DNA of 64,000 bases from an uncultured Clostridia bacterium (GTDB lineage: Bacteria; Bacillota; Clostridia; UBA1381): the NCBI GenBank assembly GCA_944392335.1, contig CALXWJ010000077.1, positions 1 to 64,000 on the forward strand, in the 5' to 3' direction. Positions 37,706-46,188 of this stretch are shown here, one piece after another. Position numbers and translations under genes: made by a program. Under the pieces are notes generated by a model. That model worked only from the letters and a program-made list of their open reading frames with translations, was not told where the DNA came from and searched no databases. The stretch's first letter is position 1. Each line of letters starts with the position of its first letter.

Positions 37706-38551
37706 TTATTTTAAAAACTTTATAAGTTCATTTGCACATTCATCTATATCAATAATATCATCGGGCAGATTATATCCGTAATCCTTCAGCATATGAGTAA
37801 GCTCGGTAACCTGCGGCACGTCAAGGCCGAGTGCTTTTAATTCGTCTACTCTTGAAAAGACCTTTTTCGGCACGTCATCCATTATTATATCGCCTTTTTG
37901 CATAACGATCACCCTATCCGCCTGAGTTGCCTCGTCCATATAATGAGTGATCAGGATAACTGTTATATGTTTCTTTTCGTTTAGCATCTTGACGGTGGAT
38001 ATGACCTCTTTTCTGCCCTGCGGATCAAGCATTGCCGTAGGCTCATCAAGAATTATACACTCCGGCTCCATTGCAAGGATCGACGCTATCGCAACCCGCT
38101 GTTTTTGTCCTCCGGACAGACCCGCGGTAGACGCTGTCGTATAATCGCTCATACCGACGATTTTTAAAACATCATCCACTCTTCTTCTTATTTCTGACGG
38201 TTCAACGCCTAAATTTTCAGGCGCGAACGCAACCTCGTCTTCTACAATTGCCGCTACAATCTGATTGTCGGGATTTTGGAAAACCATTCCGGCATTTTTT
38301 CTGATATCAAATAAATACTCATACCGGCTTGTGTCCATTCCCGCAACATACACCTTCCCGCCGGTCGGAAGCAATATCGCGTTAAAATGCTTTGCAAGTG
38401 TGGATTTTCCGCATCCGTTATGCCCCAAAACAGCGGTAAAACTACCCTTTTCTATTTTTAGATTAAGATTTTCAAATACATTTTTTATTTTTACTGCCTG
38501 CTCTTCTTCTGATGCCGGATAAGCATATGTCAGATTTTCGCATTTTATCAT
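37706..38551 (-). CDS. ecfA1: ECF transporter ATPase EcfA1
   Basis: The 281-residue ABC ATPase has Walker A GHNGCGKST, Q-loop, signature LSGGQKQR, Walker B IILDEPTAMLDP and the switch His in LITHYMDEA. It precedes ecfA2-ecfT-truA, as in other Clostridia. Confidence 0.95.
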   Translation of the reverse strand: MIKCENLTYAYPASEEEQAVKIKNVFENLNLKIEKGSFTAVLGHNGCGKSTLAKHFNAILLPTGGKVYVAGMDTSRYEYLFDIRKNAGMVFQNPDNQIVAAIVEDEVAFAPENLGVEPSEIRRRVDDVLKIVGMSDYTTASTAGLSGGQKQRVAIASILAMEPECIILDEPTAMLDPQGRKEVISTVKMLNEKKHITVILITHYMDEATQADRVIVMQKGDIIMDDVPKKVFSRVDELKALGLDVPQVTELTHMLKDYGYNLPDDIIDIDECANELIKFLK

Positions 38552-38575
38552 TTATTGTATTTCCTTCCGAATAAT

Positions 38576-39451
38576 TTATTTTTTACTTGCTTCCCATCTT
38601 CCTGATAATCCGCATGGCAATATAATATCAGTCCCCTGCACCGGGATTCCTATTTCATCAGCACTTACCGTTCCGCCGTATTGTTTCTCCACTGTCAACT
38701 TTAATATATTGGATATAATAGTCTGACATAAACCGGTTGTGTATGAATTTATCAAAAAGAACAAGGGGTTGTCCGACATTATTTTCATACAGTCACATAC
38801 AAGTTCGAACAGTTCATCTTCAATTTTCCACAATTCTCCGGACGGCCCTCTTCCATAGGTAGGTGGATCCATTATTATTGCATCATATTCCCTTTTTCGC
38901 CGTGCTTCTCTTGCAACAAATTTTTTTACATCATCAACTATATAACGTACAGGCTTTTCACCCAAGCCTGATGACATAACGTTTTCCTTTGCCCATGTTA
39001 CCATACCCTTTGACGCGTCGACATGAACGACCTGGGCGCCTGCCGCCAATGCCGCAACAGTCGCGCCTCCCGTGTATGCAAACAAATTCAGCACTCTTAT
39101 ACTTCGTCCCGATTTTTTTATCAGTTCCGAAAACCAATCCCAATTTGCCGCCTGTTCGGGAAAAAGTCCTGTGTGCTTAAATCCCATGGGCTTTATATTA
39201 AAGGTCAAGTCCTCATAACTCACAGTCCATTTCTCAGGCAGCTTCTTTGATTTATATTCCCATGAACCGCCGCCCGAGCTGCTTCTGTGATAGTGCGCGT
39301 CAATCCTGTTCCACAAACTATCATTCAGCTTTACATCCCAAACGGCCTGCGGCTCCGGACGCAGTAAAAGGTACTTTCCCCAATACTCAAGCTTTTCCCC
39401 TCCCGAGGCATCCATTAATTTATAATCTTTCCACTTATCTGCAAGCCACAT
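38576..39451 (-). CDS. Class I SAM-dependent methyltransferase (RlmI/RlmK-like)
   Basis: The 291-residue protein has the SAM-binding NLFAYTGGATVAAL motif, a VHVDASKG acidic loop, and the catalytic-type DPPTYGRG. These are found in the RlmI/RlmL-type rRNA cytosine/guanine methyltransferase group; the N-terminal PUA-like domain is not evident. The substrate is therefore not assigned. It is followed by ecfA1 25 bases downstream, so it may begin that operon. Confidence 0.85.
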   Translation of the reverse strand: MWLADKWKDYKLMDASGGEKLEYWGKYLLLRPEPQAVWDVKLNDSLWNRIDAHYHRSSSGGGSWEYKSKKLPEKWTVSYEDLTFNIKPMGFKHTGLFPEQAANWDWFSELIKKSGRSIRVLNLFAYTGGATVAALAAGAQVVHVDASKGMVTWAKENVMSSGLGEKPVRYIVDDVKKFVAREARRKREYDAIIMDPPTYGRGPSGELWKIEDELFELVCDCMKIMSDNPLFFLINSYTTGLCQTIISNILKLTVEKQYGGTVSADEIGIPVQGTDIILPCGLSGRWEASKK

Positions 39452-39567
39452 ATATTTTTGCCTTTCATATATTGATTCTTTACCTTCATTACACGGTCTG
39501 TCTTTATTAATATACCATTAAATAAATCCATTGTCAAGATTGGTTAACTTAATTTTACAGGTAATAC

Positions 39568-39590
39568 AAAAAAAGCGGTAAAAACCGCCG
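39568..39590 (-). terminator. Terminator after the candidate structured RNA
   Basis: On the minus strand GCGGT pairs with ACCGC across TTTT, followed by seven T residues. It comes directly after the 39596-39766 closed-stem region. Confidence 0.75.
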
Positions 39591-39595
39591 CAAAT

Positions 39596-39766
39596 AAGAT
39601 TATTTTTGACTATATGCATACATTCCTCAAAACACCTGCGGTCTTATTTTGCACATAAAACCATACGGCCGACCCAATGATCTTTTTTATTCGCTAATCT
39701 CCGACAGGGGGAATCTGAATTTTTATATATCCAAAAAAAATCGATCCCTCAGCCAAAAATAATCTT
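39596..39766 (-). ncRNA. Candidate structured RNA, 6S-like architecture
   Basis: In the 334-base gap between the methyltransferase and acetyltransferase genes, 39754-39766 and 39596-39608 are perfectly complementary over 13 bases (minus-strand AAGATTATTTTTG and CAAAAATAATCTT), closing a region of about 171 nt. Inside, CCTG(T)CGG pairs with CCGCAGG and GGTTTTAT with ATAAGACC. A terminator follows at once. A long closed rod with a central bubble of this size resembles 6S RNA, but I cannot confirm that. No convincing ORF lies here. Confidence 0.5.
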
Positions 39767-39784
39767 ATCCTGCGATTTATCCCA

Positions 39785-40399
39785 CTATTTCAAAAGCTTT
39801 TTATCTATTCTTTTGTCCTTAAAATAAAATTCCTTATCATGTTCGTTTATTTCACGCAATACCTTACATGGATTTCCCACCGCAACAACATTTGCGGGGA
39901 TATCCTTTGTTACGACGCTGCCTGCTCCTATTACTGTGTTATCCCCGATCGTTATCCCCGGGACAATTACAGCACCCGCTCCGATCCAGCAGTTTCTGCC
40001 TATTTTAACGGAAGCGTTATACTGATATGCCTGCTCACGAAGCTCGGGCAGTATCGGATGCCCTCCGGTTGCAATGATCACATTGGGCCCGAACATTGTA
40101 TAATCACCCACATATATATGGGTATCATCTACCACCGTAAGATTGAAATTCGCGTATACATTTTTCCCGAAATGTACGTGCTTTCCTCCCCAATTTGCAT
40201 GAAAAGGAGGTTCTATGTAACATCCTTCTCCGATCTCGGCAAGCATTTCCTTTAACAATTTTTCTCTTTTACTAAGCTCTGTGGGACGCGTTGAGTTATA
40301 CTCATACTGTTTTTCAAGACACTTTATCTGTTCCTGCATTATGCTGTCATCTAAGGGCAGATATAACTCCCCTGTATGAAGCTGTTCATTCATTTTCAT
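39785..40399 (-). CDS. Maltose/galactoside O-acetyltransferase-like enzyme
   Basis: The 204-residue protein is a left-handed beta-helix acetyltransferase with an N-terminal Mac domain (about 5-60) and hexapeptide repeats ending in IGAGSVVTKDIPANVVAVGNPCKVLREI. The catalytic-type His is in NVIIATGGHPI. It transfers acetyl from acetyl-CoA to sugars; the substrate is not known. The ATG at 40399 has GGAG eight bases upstream. It is antisense to the adjacent repeat copy 4. Confidence 0.9.
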   Translation of the reverse strand: MKMNEQLHTGELYLPLDDSIMQEQIKCLEKQYEYNSTRPTELSKREKLLKEMLAEIGEGCYIEPPFHANWGGKHVHFGKNVYANFNLTVVDDTHIYVGDYTMFGPNVIIATGGHPILPELREQAYQYNASVKIGRNCWIGAGAVIVPGITIGDNTVIGAGSVVTKDIPANVVAVGNPCKVLREINEHDKEFYFKDKRIDKKLLK

Positions 40400-40437
40400 T
40401 TTCTCATCTCCGTTTTCATCTGCCAAACAAGCATTTT

Positions 40438-40559
40438 AGATTCAATAAGGGCTTGTGTCATCATTAAATGCGGGCTCAGTAAAAAATTTTACTCTCACCG
40501 ATTACAAATATGAGCACGCCGCAGATTACGGCGGGGGCATCTTGTCCGCAATTATATTA
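40438..40559 (+). repeat. Dispersed structured intergenic repeat, copy 4 (shortened)
   Basis: It begins GATTCAATAAGGGCTTG, and continues through CTCACCGATTACAAATATGAG, hairpin CGCCGCAGATTACGGCG, ending in TTGTCCGCAATTATATTA. The central hairpin region is missing, making it about 30 bases shorter. Its last bases touch the folT stop codon. Confidence 0.75.
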
Positions 40560-41108
40560 TGTCAGTTTCAATTTCATGGTTTTCATCAGTTTCGGCACGT
40601 ACTTTAATATTAATGTCACACCTACTAAATGAATTACCATGTTTAACAATGTCGCAGGCATTCTATAAATTATGGCAGCCATATAAGTCATACCCATTAA
40701 ATCTTTTAATAAATATGCCATTACAAAAGTACTCAAAACCACGGTATTCAATAAAATACATGCAATAACCTTAAACATTGTTATCTTGTCAAATTTTTTT
40801 ATCCCGTAAAAAAACAACCCATAAGATACACCGTATAAAAATTCAACTACCGATATGGGGAACAGATATGCACCTCCGGCAGGATTAAGAAGATACGCGA
40901 GAAAATCACTCACTCCACCGCATAAACCTCCCCATACAGGGCCAAAAAGCGCCGAACATACTACCATCGGTATAAATTTAAAGGATATCTTTATCCCCGA
41001 TCCGATCCGTAACGAATACATTCCCAGTACAACAGCCGCAGCAACAAGCATTGCAACGGTACAAATTCGAAGTGTGTTTTGTTTGGCATTTAAATAATTC
41101 TTTTCCAT
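40557..41108 (-). CDS. folT: Folate-specific ECF transporter S component
   Basis: FolT binds folate and works with the EcfA1-A2-T module. The 183-residue protein has about six transmembrane segments and the stretch GMYSLRIGSGIKISFKFIP followed by GPVWGGLCGG, characteristic of the FolT group. A THF riboswitch in its leader independently supports folate specificity. The ATG at 41108 follows AAAGGA; longer in-frame starts would run into the leader. Confidence 0.92.
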   Translation of the reverse strand: MEKNYLNAKQNTLRICTVAMLVAAAVVLGMYSLRIGSGIKISFKFIPMVVCSALFGPVWGGLCGGVSDFLAYLLNPAGGAYLFPISVVEFLYGVSYGLFFYGIKKFDKITMFKVIACILLNTVVLSTFVMAYLLKDLMGMTYMAAIIYRMPATLLNMVIHLVGVTLILKYVPKLMKTMKLKLT

Positions 41109-41167
41109 ATAAAAAATCCTTTCTGCAAATATACTGCAAAAAGGCATAATAATATATCGATTTTGCA

Positions 41168-41265
41168 GCAACGGAATGCGAAAATAATACCGCGAACAAA
41201 ATGCTCTTCGTAGTTAAGGCAACTTCCCGTCCTTATCTCACTTAACGCATTATTTTCTACTTTGC
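41168..41265 (-). promoter_or_regulatory. Tetrahydrofolate riboswitch (RF01831 type)
   Basis: The minus-strand leader runs from GCAAAGTAGA and GCGTTAAGTG through GGGAAGTTGCC, ACGAAGAGC and GTTCGCGGTATTATTTTCGC to CCGTTGC. These match the conserved core I remember for the S. mutans/Clostridia folT THF riboswitch (GAGUAGAUGAUUCGCGUUAA and the GAAGCGAGAGCGCGG region). The ends GCAA/TTGC close P1. Downstream, CTGCAAAA can pair with TTTTGCAG near the folT ribosome site, probably as the expression switch. Confidence 0.88.
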
Positions 41266-41273
41266 TGTCATTT

Positions 41274-41302
41274 ATATTACCATATTTCTATTCATTTGTC
41301 AA
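41274..41302 (-). promoter_or_regulatory. Promoter of the THF riboswitch-folT transcript
   Basis: TTGACA (41297-41302) and TAATAT (41274-41279) on the minus strand are 17 bases apart; the expected start site falls within a base or two of the riboswitch's 5' end. Confidence 0.8.
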
Positions 41303-41356
41303 TCATTTTTTTCAAATTACAATAAAAATATAAACTGCCGAACAGCTTCGGACAGT

Positions 41357-41692
41357 TTATGTGTTTTTGATATATACTTTTAATGGGATATTTCTCTTTC
41401 TGCAATTATCTATAACAAATTTTGTACCTCGTGACTGTCCGTCCCAAAACGCTAAAACAGCATCTGCGTACTCGATAATTGTAATGCTTCTTTTTAGCGG
41501 CGCTGACCTGCCGTATTTTTCATATTCCGGCAAAAACTCTGTTAATTTAACTCCCTTTTCCTTAGCGTATTTTCTTGCGGAGGTATCAACGCCCTTTGCA
41601 CCACCTGACACAATTTCATCAGTTTCTTTCGGAAGATATAACTCCAAATTTTCAACACTTAAACCTCTTGACCCAATTACTGCTATTTTCAT
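41357..41692 (-). CDS. SLOG-domain (DUF2493-like) protein
   Basis: The 111-residue protein begins MKIAVIGSRGL and contains GGAKGVDTSA, the nucleotide-binding loop of the SLOG/DprA/LOG superfamily. Such proteins bind nucleotides or nucleotide-sugars and are often in phage, conflict or signalling contexts. The family role is unknown. It is divergent from a small ribbon-helix-helix protein across a palindromic operator. Confidence 0.85.
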   Translation of the reverse strand: MKIAVIGSRGLSVENLELYLPKETDEIVSGGAKGVDTSARKYAKEKGVKLTEFLPEYEKYGRSAPLKRSITIIEYADAVLAFWDGQSRGTKFVIDNCRKRNIPLKVYIKNT

Positions 41693-41740
41693 ATTTTTGA
41701 CTCCTTAAAAAAACTATGCGTCATAACTTCGTCATTTATG

Positions 41741-41768
41741 TATAATGATTATATCACAGTGATATAAT
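41741..41768. promoter_or_regulatory. Palindromic operator overlapping divergent -10 boxes
   Basis: ATTATATCAC (41748-41757) and GTGATATAAT (41759-41768) form a perfect 10-base inverted repeat with a single central A. TATAAT boxes for both divergent genes lie within it. It is the probable autoregulatory site of the ribbon-helix-helix protein. Confidence 0.65.
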
Positions 41769-41799
41769 TTAGTCAATACTCAGTCAGAGGTGAGCCATT

Positions 41800-41973
41800 A
41801 TGAAAGATAATTTACCACGATATACATTGCGTGTTTCTCAGCTTTTGCTCGATAAACTCGCATACATTGCCGAATATGAGGGCAGGACAAAGAATAAAGA
41901 AATTGAGCAGCTTATTAAAAAGAGAATAGCAGAATTTGAAGAAGCACACGGTGAAATAGAATTAAACAGCTAA
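41800..41973 (+). CDS. Small ribbon-helix-helix (Arc/CopG-type) DNA-binding protein
   Basis: The 57-residue protein (MKDNLPRYTLRVSQLLLDKL at its start, then YIAEYEGRTKNKEIEQLIKK) has a short beta strand followed by two helices, the ribbon-helix-helix pattern. AGAGGTGA precedes the ATG by 6-7 bases. It lies opposite a SLOG gene. It is likely a repressor of one or both genes; no toxin partner is evident. It was found by direct reading. Confidence 0.8.
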   Translation: MKDNLPRYTLRVSQLLLDKLAYIAEYEGRTKNKEIEQLIKKRIAEFEEAHGEIELNS

Positions 41974-41983
41974 AATTATTGGG

Positions 41984-42023
41984 GCTGCTGCAAACTCGTT
42001 AAGTTTTGCAGCAGCATCTTTTT
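41984..42023 (+). terminator. Terminator of the ribbon-helix-helix gene
   Basis: GCTGCTGCAAACT pairs with AGTTTTGCAGCAGC with one bulge, then ATCTTTTTG. It begins 10 bases after the stop codon. Confidence 0.8.
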
Positions 42024-42055
42024 GTTTATGAGAACCATGTGTGATTTTAATAAAA

Positions 42056-42087
42056 TAAAAAAAGGTATGCAGTTTTTTGCATACCCG
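42056..42087 (-). terminator. Terminator of the cyclophilin gene
   Basis: GGTATGC pairs with GCATACC around AGTTTTTT, followed on the minus strand by seven T residues. It lies about 80 bases beyond the stop of the 158-aa cyclophilin. Confidence 0.75.
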
Positions 42088-42167
42088 TAACTTTTAATTT
42101 AAAATGATATTTTCAAAACAAATAACCATTATCAATCGCTTTGTTATCCTGATGATTTTGTTATACA

Positions 42168-42644
42168 CTATGCCATTCTGATTGATTCAATTACCTGTGC
42201 TTCAATCGGACAGTCTTGAAAATCAGTAGCGACTCCCGCAATCTTATCAACAACTTCAATTCCTTCGGTAATCTTTCCGAATGCCGCATACTGTCCGTCA
42301 AGATGAGGTGAATCCTTATGCATTATGAAAAACTGACTTGATGCACTGTTCGGAAAAGATGTTCTTGCCATCGAAAGAACTCCTCTTGTATGCTTCAAAT
42401 CGTTTTTTACGCCGTTTCTTTCAAATTCGCCTTTTATCTCTTCGGCTTGTTTATGATTTCCGTTTTCATCATATCCTCCGCCCTGTATCATAAAATCCTT
42501 GATAACACGGTGAAATATAAGCCCGTCAAAAAATTTTTCATTTATAAGCTTAATGAAATTTTCAACCGTTATCGGTGCGATTTCGGGATACAATTCAGCT
42601 TTCATTATATCACCGTTTTTCATTGTAATAATAATATCGCTCAT
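42168..42644 (-). CDS. Cyclophilin-type peptidyl-prolyl isomerase, cytoplasmic
   Basis: The 158-residue enzyme speeds proline isomerisation in protein folding. It contains the conserved IFHRVIKDFMIQGGG, SMARTSFPNSASSQFFI and HLDGQYAAFGKI. It has no signal peptide. It is followed by its terminator and preceded by a lipoprotein paralogue, so the pair likely arose by tandem duplication. Confidence 0.94.
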   Translation of the reverse strand: MSDIIITMKNGDIMKAELYPEIAPITVENFIKLINEKFFDGLIFHRVIKDFMIQGGGYDENGNHKQAEEIKGEFERNGVKNDLKHTRGVLSMARTSFPNSASSQFFIMHKDSPHLDGQYAAFGKITEGIEVVDKIAGVATDFQDCPIEAQVIESIRMA

Positions 42645-42677
42645 GATTGGTTTCCTTTCCAATTTTTAATTGACTTT

Positions 42678-43358
42678 TTATTCGTCTATTGTAATTGTTT
42701 TTATAACGACCGGATCAACGGGGAAATCCGACATACCGTATTTCGGATCGATTGTTGTTTCGGCTTCCGCTATTTCATCTATTACCTCAAGCCCCTCAGT
42801 GATCCTTCCAAAAGCCGCATACTGTCCATCCAATGACGGATAATCCTCATGCATTATAAAGAATTGGCTCGACGCCGAATCAGGCATATTTGTCCTTGCC
42901 ATTGAGATAACGCCTCTTGTATGCTTTAATGGATTATTAAATCCGTTTGCACTAAATTCTCCCACTATCTCATCCGATTCCTTCACATTCATATCAGCAT
43001 CGTACCCACCGCCCTGTATCATGAAATCTTTAATAACACGATGGAATATGAGCCCGTCATAAAAGTCTTCGTCCGCAAGCTTAACAAAATTTTCCACTGT
43101 TTTCGGAGCAAGATTCGGATATAATTCTCCCTTCATAACTCCGCCGTTTTCAAGCTCTATTGTAAAAGGGATCGCGTCTGCATACAAATCGGCATTTTCC
43201 GTATCTTCCGTTTGAGTGTCCGCTGTCTCATCCTGCTGAGCCTCTTGGGTCTGCTGAGTTTCTGGGGTGGTCTGAGCTTCTTCATTTTTATCATCGCAGG
43301 CAGCCAATGTAAATATCATACCCATTGATAAAACAATAGCAAAAATCTTTTTTAACAT
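42678..43358 (-). CDS. Cyclophilin-type peptidyl-prolyl isomerase, lipoprotein
   Basis: The 226-residue paralogue has a hydrophobic N-terminal segment, a likely lipobox ending at Cys (TLAACDDK), a Gln/Thr/Glu-rich linker and a cyclophilin domain from about residue 66. It would help folding of exported proteins on the outer face of the membrane. Start at 43358 follows GGAG by about ten bases and overlaps the end of gyrA. Confidence 0.92.
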   Translation of the reverse strand: MLKKIFAIVLSMGMIFTLAACDDKNEEAQTTPETQQTQEAQQDETADTQTEDTENADLYADAIPFTIELENGGVMKGELYPNLAPKTVENFVKLADEDFYDGLIFHRVIKDFMIQGGGYDADMNVKESDEIVGEFSANGFNNPLKHTRGVISMARTNMPDSASSQFFIMHEDYPSLDGQYAAFGRITEGLEVIDEIAEAETTIDPKYGMSDFPVDPVVIKTITIDE

Positions 43359-43363
43359 AGTAA

Positions 43364-45874
43364 TCATTCTCCTTTATTTTCCGTTTCTTGAATATTATCC
43401 TGCACATCTTCCGTTTCATCATCCTTTTCGGTAACTGCCATACTGACCAGTTTTACTCCGTCCGCAAGCTTCATTATTCTTACTCCCTGCGTCTGCCTGC
43501 CGTATGTGCTTATTTCCGAAACATGTGTTCTTATAATTATCCCGTCGGATGTAATCAGCATAATGTCATTTTCATCGTTTACTGTAGCCAATGCTGCAAC
43601 TTTTCCTGTCTTCTCAGTCAAACGATATGTCAAAATACCTTTTCCGCCCCTGTTTTGCGTCTTATATTCCGAAAGTTCTGTCTTTTTACCGAATCCGTTT
43701 TCAGTTGCAACCAATAAAACTTTATCCTCCTGTGCAAGACATGCACCCACAACAAAATCATCTTTCTTTATAGATATGCCTCTTACACCTCTTGTTGTTC
43801 TTCCCATTGCACGCACATCATTTTCATCAAATCTTATTGCCATACCATTTCTTGTTCCTATTATGACATTCTTTGTACCGTCGGTTAAAAGAACATTTAT
43901 AAGACTGTCACCCTCAACAAGCTCTATTGCCCGTAAACCGCTGTTTCTTATCTTTGAATAATCCATAATCCCTGTTTTCTTTACAGTTCCGTTACGTGTT
44001 ACAAACATAAGATAATTTCCGTCTTCAAAGTCTTTTATTGGAATCATTGCTGTAATTTTTTCATCCGTTTCAAGAGGTAAAAGATTTACAATTGCAGTAC
44101 CCTTTGCCTGTCTTCCTGCTTCAGGTATCTGGTAACCTTTCAAACGATATACTATACCTTTTGTTGTAAAGAACAAAATTGTATTATGAGTTGATGTTGT
44201 AAATATGTGCTCAACAAAATCTTCTTCTCTTGTTGACATTCCCGAAATGCCACGTCCGCCTCTGTGCTGGGACTTATATGTGGTAACAGGAACTCTTTTT
44301 GTATATCCGCTGTGAGTAAGCGTTATTATGACATCTTCTTCTTCTATAAGATCCTCATCGTCAATCTCATTTATATTCATGGCAATTTCGGTTCTTCTCT
44401 CATCACCGTACTTATTCTTTATTTGAGTAAGGTCATTTTTTATAATATCCAGAACAACACTCTCATTTTCAAGTATATTCTTATATTCTGATATTTTTTG
44501 TTCAATTTGCTGATATTCTTCTTCTATCTTTTCTCTTTCAAGACCTGATAAACGTCCTAACTGCATCTGTACAATTGCAGTTGCCTGTGTTTCCGACAAA
44601 CTGAATCTTTCCTGCAATGACTGTTTGGCATCGGGAATTGATTTTGAAGAACGAATAACATTTATTACTTCATCAATATAATCTATTGCAATTTTATAAC
44701 CTTCAAGTATATGGGCACGTTCTTCCGCTTTTTTTAAATCAAATTTTGTTCTTCTTACGATGACATCTTCCTGATGAGCAATATAATAATCAATTATCTC
44801 TCTTAAATTCAGTATTTTCGGTTCCTTGTCCACAAGTGCAATCAAAATTGCCCCGAATGTGTCCTGCATTTGCGTAAGCTTATACAGATTATTAAGAACA
44901 ATATTGGGATTTGCATCTTTTTTCAAATCCACAATAAGACGCATATTTTCATCAGATTCATCACGTGTTGAGGCTATACCGTCAATTTTTCCGTCACGTA
45001 CAAGCTCGTTTATATGTTTTTCCAGTTTTGCTTTATTTACCTGATATGGCAGTTCTGTAATAAGTATACGTGTTCTTCCATTTTCAAATTCTTCTATTTC
45101 GGCTTTTGCACGCATCGTTATCTTGCCTTTTCCTGTCTGATATGCGCTTCGTATCCCGCTTTTTCCCATAATAATACCGCCTGTAGGAAAATCTGGACCT
45201 TTTATATAATTCATTATTTCATCTATGGTTATTTCGGGATCTTCTATTGTTGCGATTATTCCGTCTATGACTTCACATAAATTATGAGGAGGAATATTTG
45301 TTGCCATACCTACGGCAATTCCTGCCGAACCGTTTACCAGCAGATTTGGAAATCTCGAAGGCAATACACTTGGTTCAAGACGTTTATCATCATAATTTGA
45401 AACATAATCTACGGTTTCCTTTTCTATATCAGAAAGCATTTCCGCCGCAAGTTTTGCCATTTTTGCTTCGGTATAACGATATGCCGCCGGGGGATCTCCG
45501 TCCACCGAACCAAAGTTACCCTTTCCCTGTATAAGAGGATATCTCAATGAGAAATCCTGTGCAAGTCTTACCATTGCATCATAAACGGAACTGTCACCAT
45601 GGGGGTGATATTTACCTAGAACATCTCCGACAGTAGCAGCTGATTTACGAAAATCATTTTCGTAAAATAAATTTGATTCATACATATCATATAAAATACG
45701 TCTGTGAACCGGTTTCATTCCGTCTCTGACATCAGGCAGTGCACGGCTCACAATAACACTCATTGCATAATCAATATATGATTTCTTCATTTCACTGTTC
45801 AGCTCAACATTGACTATTTTCTGATTTTCGAGTGCCTGCATATCAAACTCTTTTTCCTTTGTCTTTTTCGCCAT
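43364..45874 (-). CDS. gyrA: DNA gyrase subunit A
   Basis: GyrA cuts and rejoins DNA with GyrB to add negative supercoils. The 836-residue protein has the active-site Tyr134 in [10 protein letters not shown], the quinolone-resistance region [10 protein letters not shown] with the usual Ser95 and Asp99, the GyrA-box-like QHRGGRG and six C-terminal beta-pinwheel blades. gyrB is not adjacent here. It overlaps the lipoprotein cyclophilin start. Confidence 0.97.
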   Translation of the reverse strand: MAKKTKEKEFDMQALENQKIVNVELNSEMKKSYIDYAMSVIVSRALPDVRDGMKPVHRRILYDMYESNLFYENDFRKSAATVGDVLGKYHPHGDSSVYDAMVRLAQDFSLRYPLIQGKGNFGSVDGDPPAAYRYTEAKMAKLAAEMLSDIEKETVDYVSNYDDKRLEPSVLPSRFPNLLVNGSAGIAVGMATNIPPHNLCEVIDGIIATIEDPEITIDEIMNYIKGPDFPTGGIIMGKSGIRSAYQTGKGKITMRAKAEIEEFENGRTRILITELPYQVNKAKLEKHINELVRDGKIDGIASTRDESDENMRLIVDLKKDANPNIVLNNLYKLTQMQDTFGAILIALVDKEPKILNLREIIDYYIAHQEDVIVRRTKFDLKKAEERAHILEGYKIAIDYIDEVINVIRSSKSIPDAKQSLQERFSLSETQATAIVQMQLGRLSGLEREKIEEEYQQIEQKISEYKNILENESVVLDIIKNDLTQIKNKYGDERRTEIAMNINEIDDEDLIEEEDVIITLTHSGYTKRVPVTTYKSQHRGGRGISGMSTREEDFVEHIFTTSTHNTILFFTTKGIVYRLKGYQIPEAGRQAKGTAIVNLLPLETDEKITAMIPIKDFEDGNYLMFVTRNGTVKKTGIMDYSKIRNSGLRAIELVEGDSLINVLLTDGTKNVIIGTRNGMAIRFDENDVRAMGRTTRGVRGISIKKDDFVVGACLAQEDKVLLVATENGFGKKTELSEYKTQNRGGKGILTYRLTEKTGKVAALATVNDENDIMLITSDGIIIRTHVSEISTYGRQTQGVRIMKLADGVKLVSMAVTEKDDETEDVQDNIQETENKGE

Positions 45875-45917
45875 AATTCAGTTTACCTCCATAACTGCCG
45901 ATCATTTATAACCGAGA

Positions 45918-45944
45918 AAAGATGAAAGCATTGTTTTCATCTTT
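45918..45944 (-). promoter_or_regulatory. Hairpin in the gyrA leader
   Basis: AAAGATGAAA (45918-45927 complement) and TTTCATCTTT (45935-45944) form a perfect ten-base stem with a seven-base loop between the promoter and gyrA. Its position makes an attenuation or RNA stability role possible. Confidence 0.5.
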
Positions 45945-45973
45945 AAATATACAAATAGGAATCAATTATAATA

Positions 45974-46002
45974 ATTATAACATAAAAATCCAAAAAAATC
46001 AA
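45974..46002 (-). promoter_or_regulatory. Sigma-A-type promoter of gyrA
   Basis: TTGATT (45997-46002) and TATAAT (45974-45979) on the minus strand are 17 bases apart. The leader is about 95 bases. Confidence 0.75.
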
Positions 46003-46063
46003 GTATTTATATTAAGTTTTAATCATCCGTCCGATGGGTTCGCTTCTTAAATCCCATAAAAAC

Positions 46064-46131
46064 AAAATCCGTATTTTACGCGGAAAAAAGTTTTTGTGTC
46101 TCTTTTTCCCCTTCGCAAAAATACGGATTTT
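46064..46131 (-). terminator. Terminator of the first FGE-heparinase gene
   Basis: A 14-base perfect stem (46064-46077 with 46118-46131) encloses a smaller GCGGAAAAA/TTTTTCCCC pairing. TTTTGTTTTT follows on the minus strand. It lies about 60 bases after the gene's stop. The 315-base gap to gyrA holds only this, the promoter and the leader hairpin. Confidence 0.75.
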
Positions 46132-46188
46132 AAATTGTTTTTTACCTATGCCGCACTTATTTTAAATAAAAAGACATATCGTTTTTTT

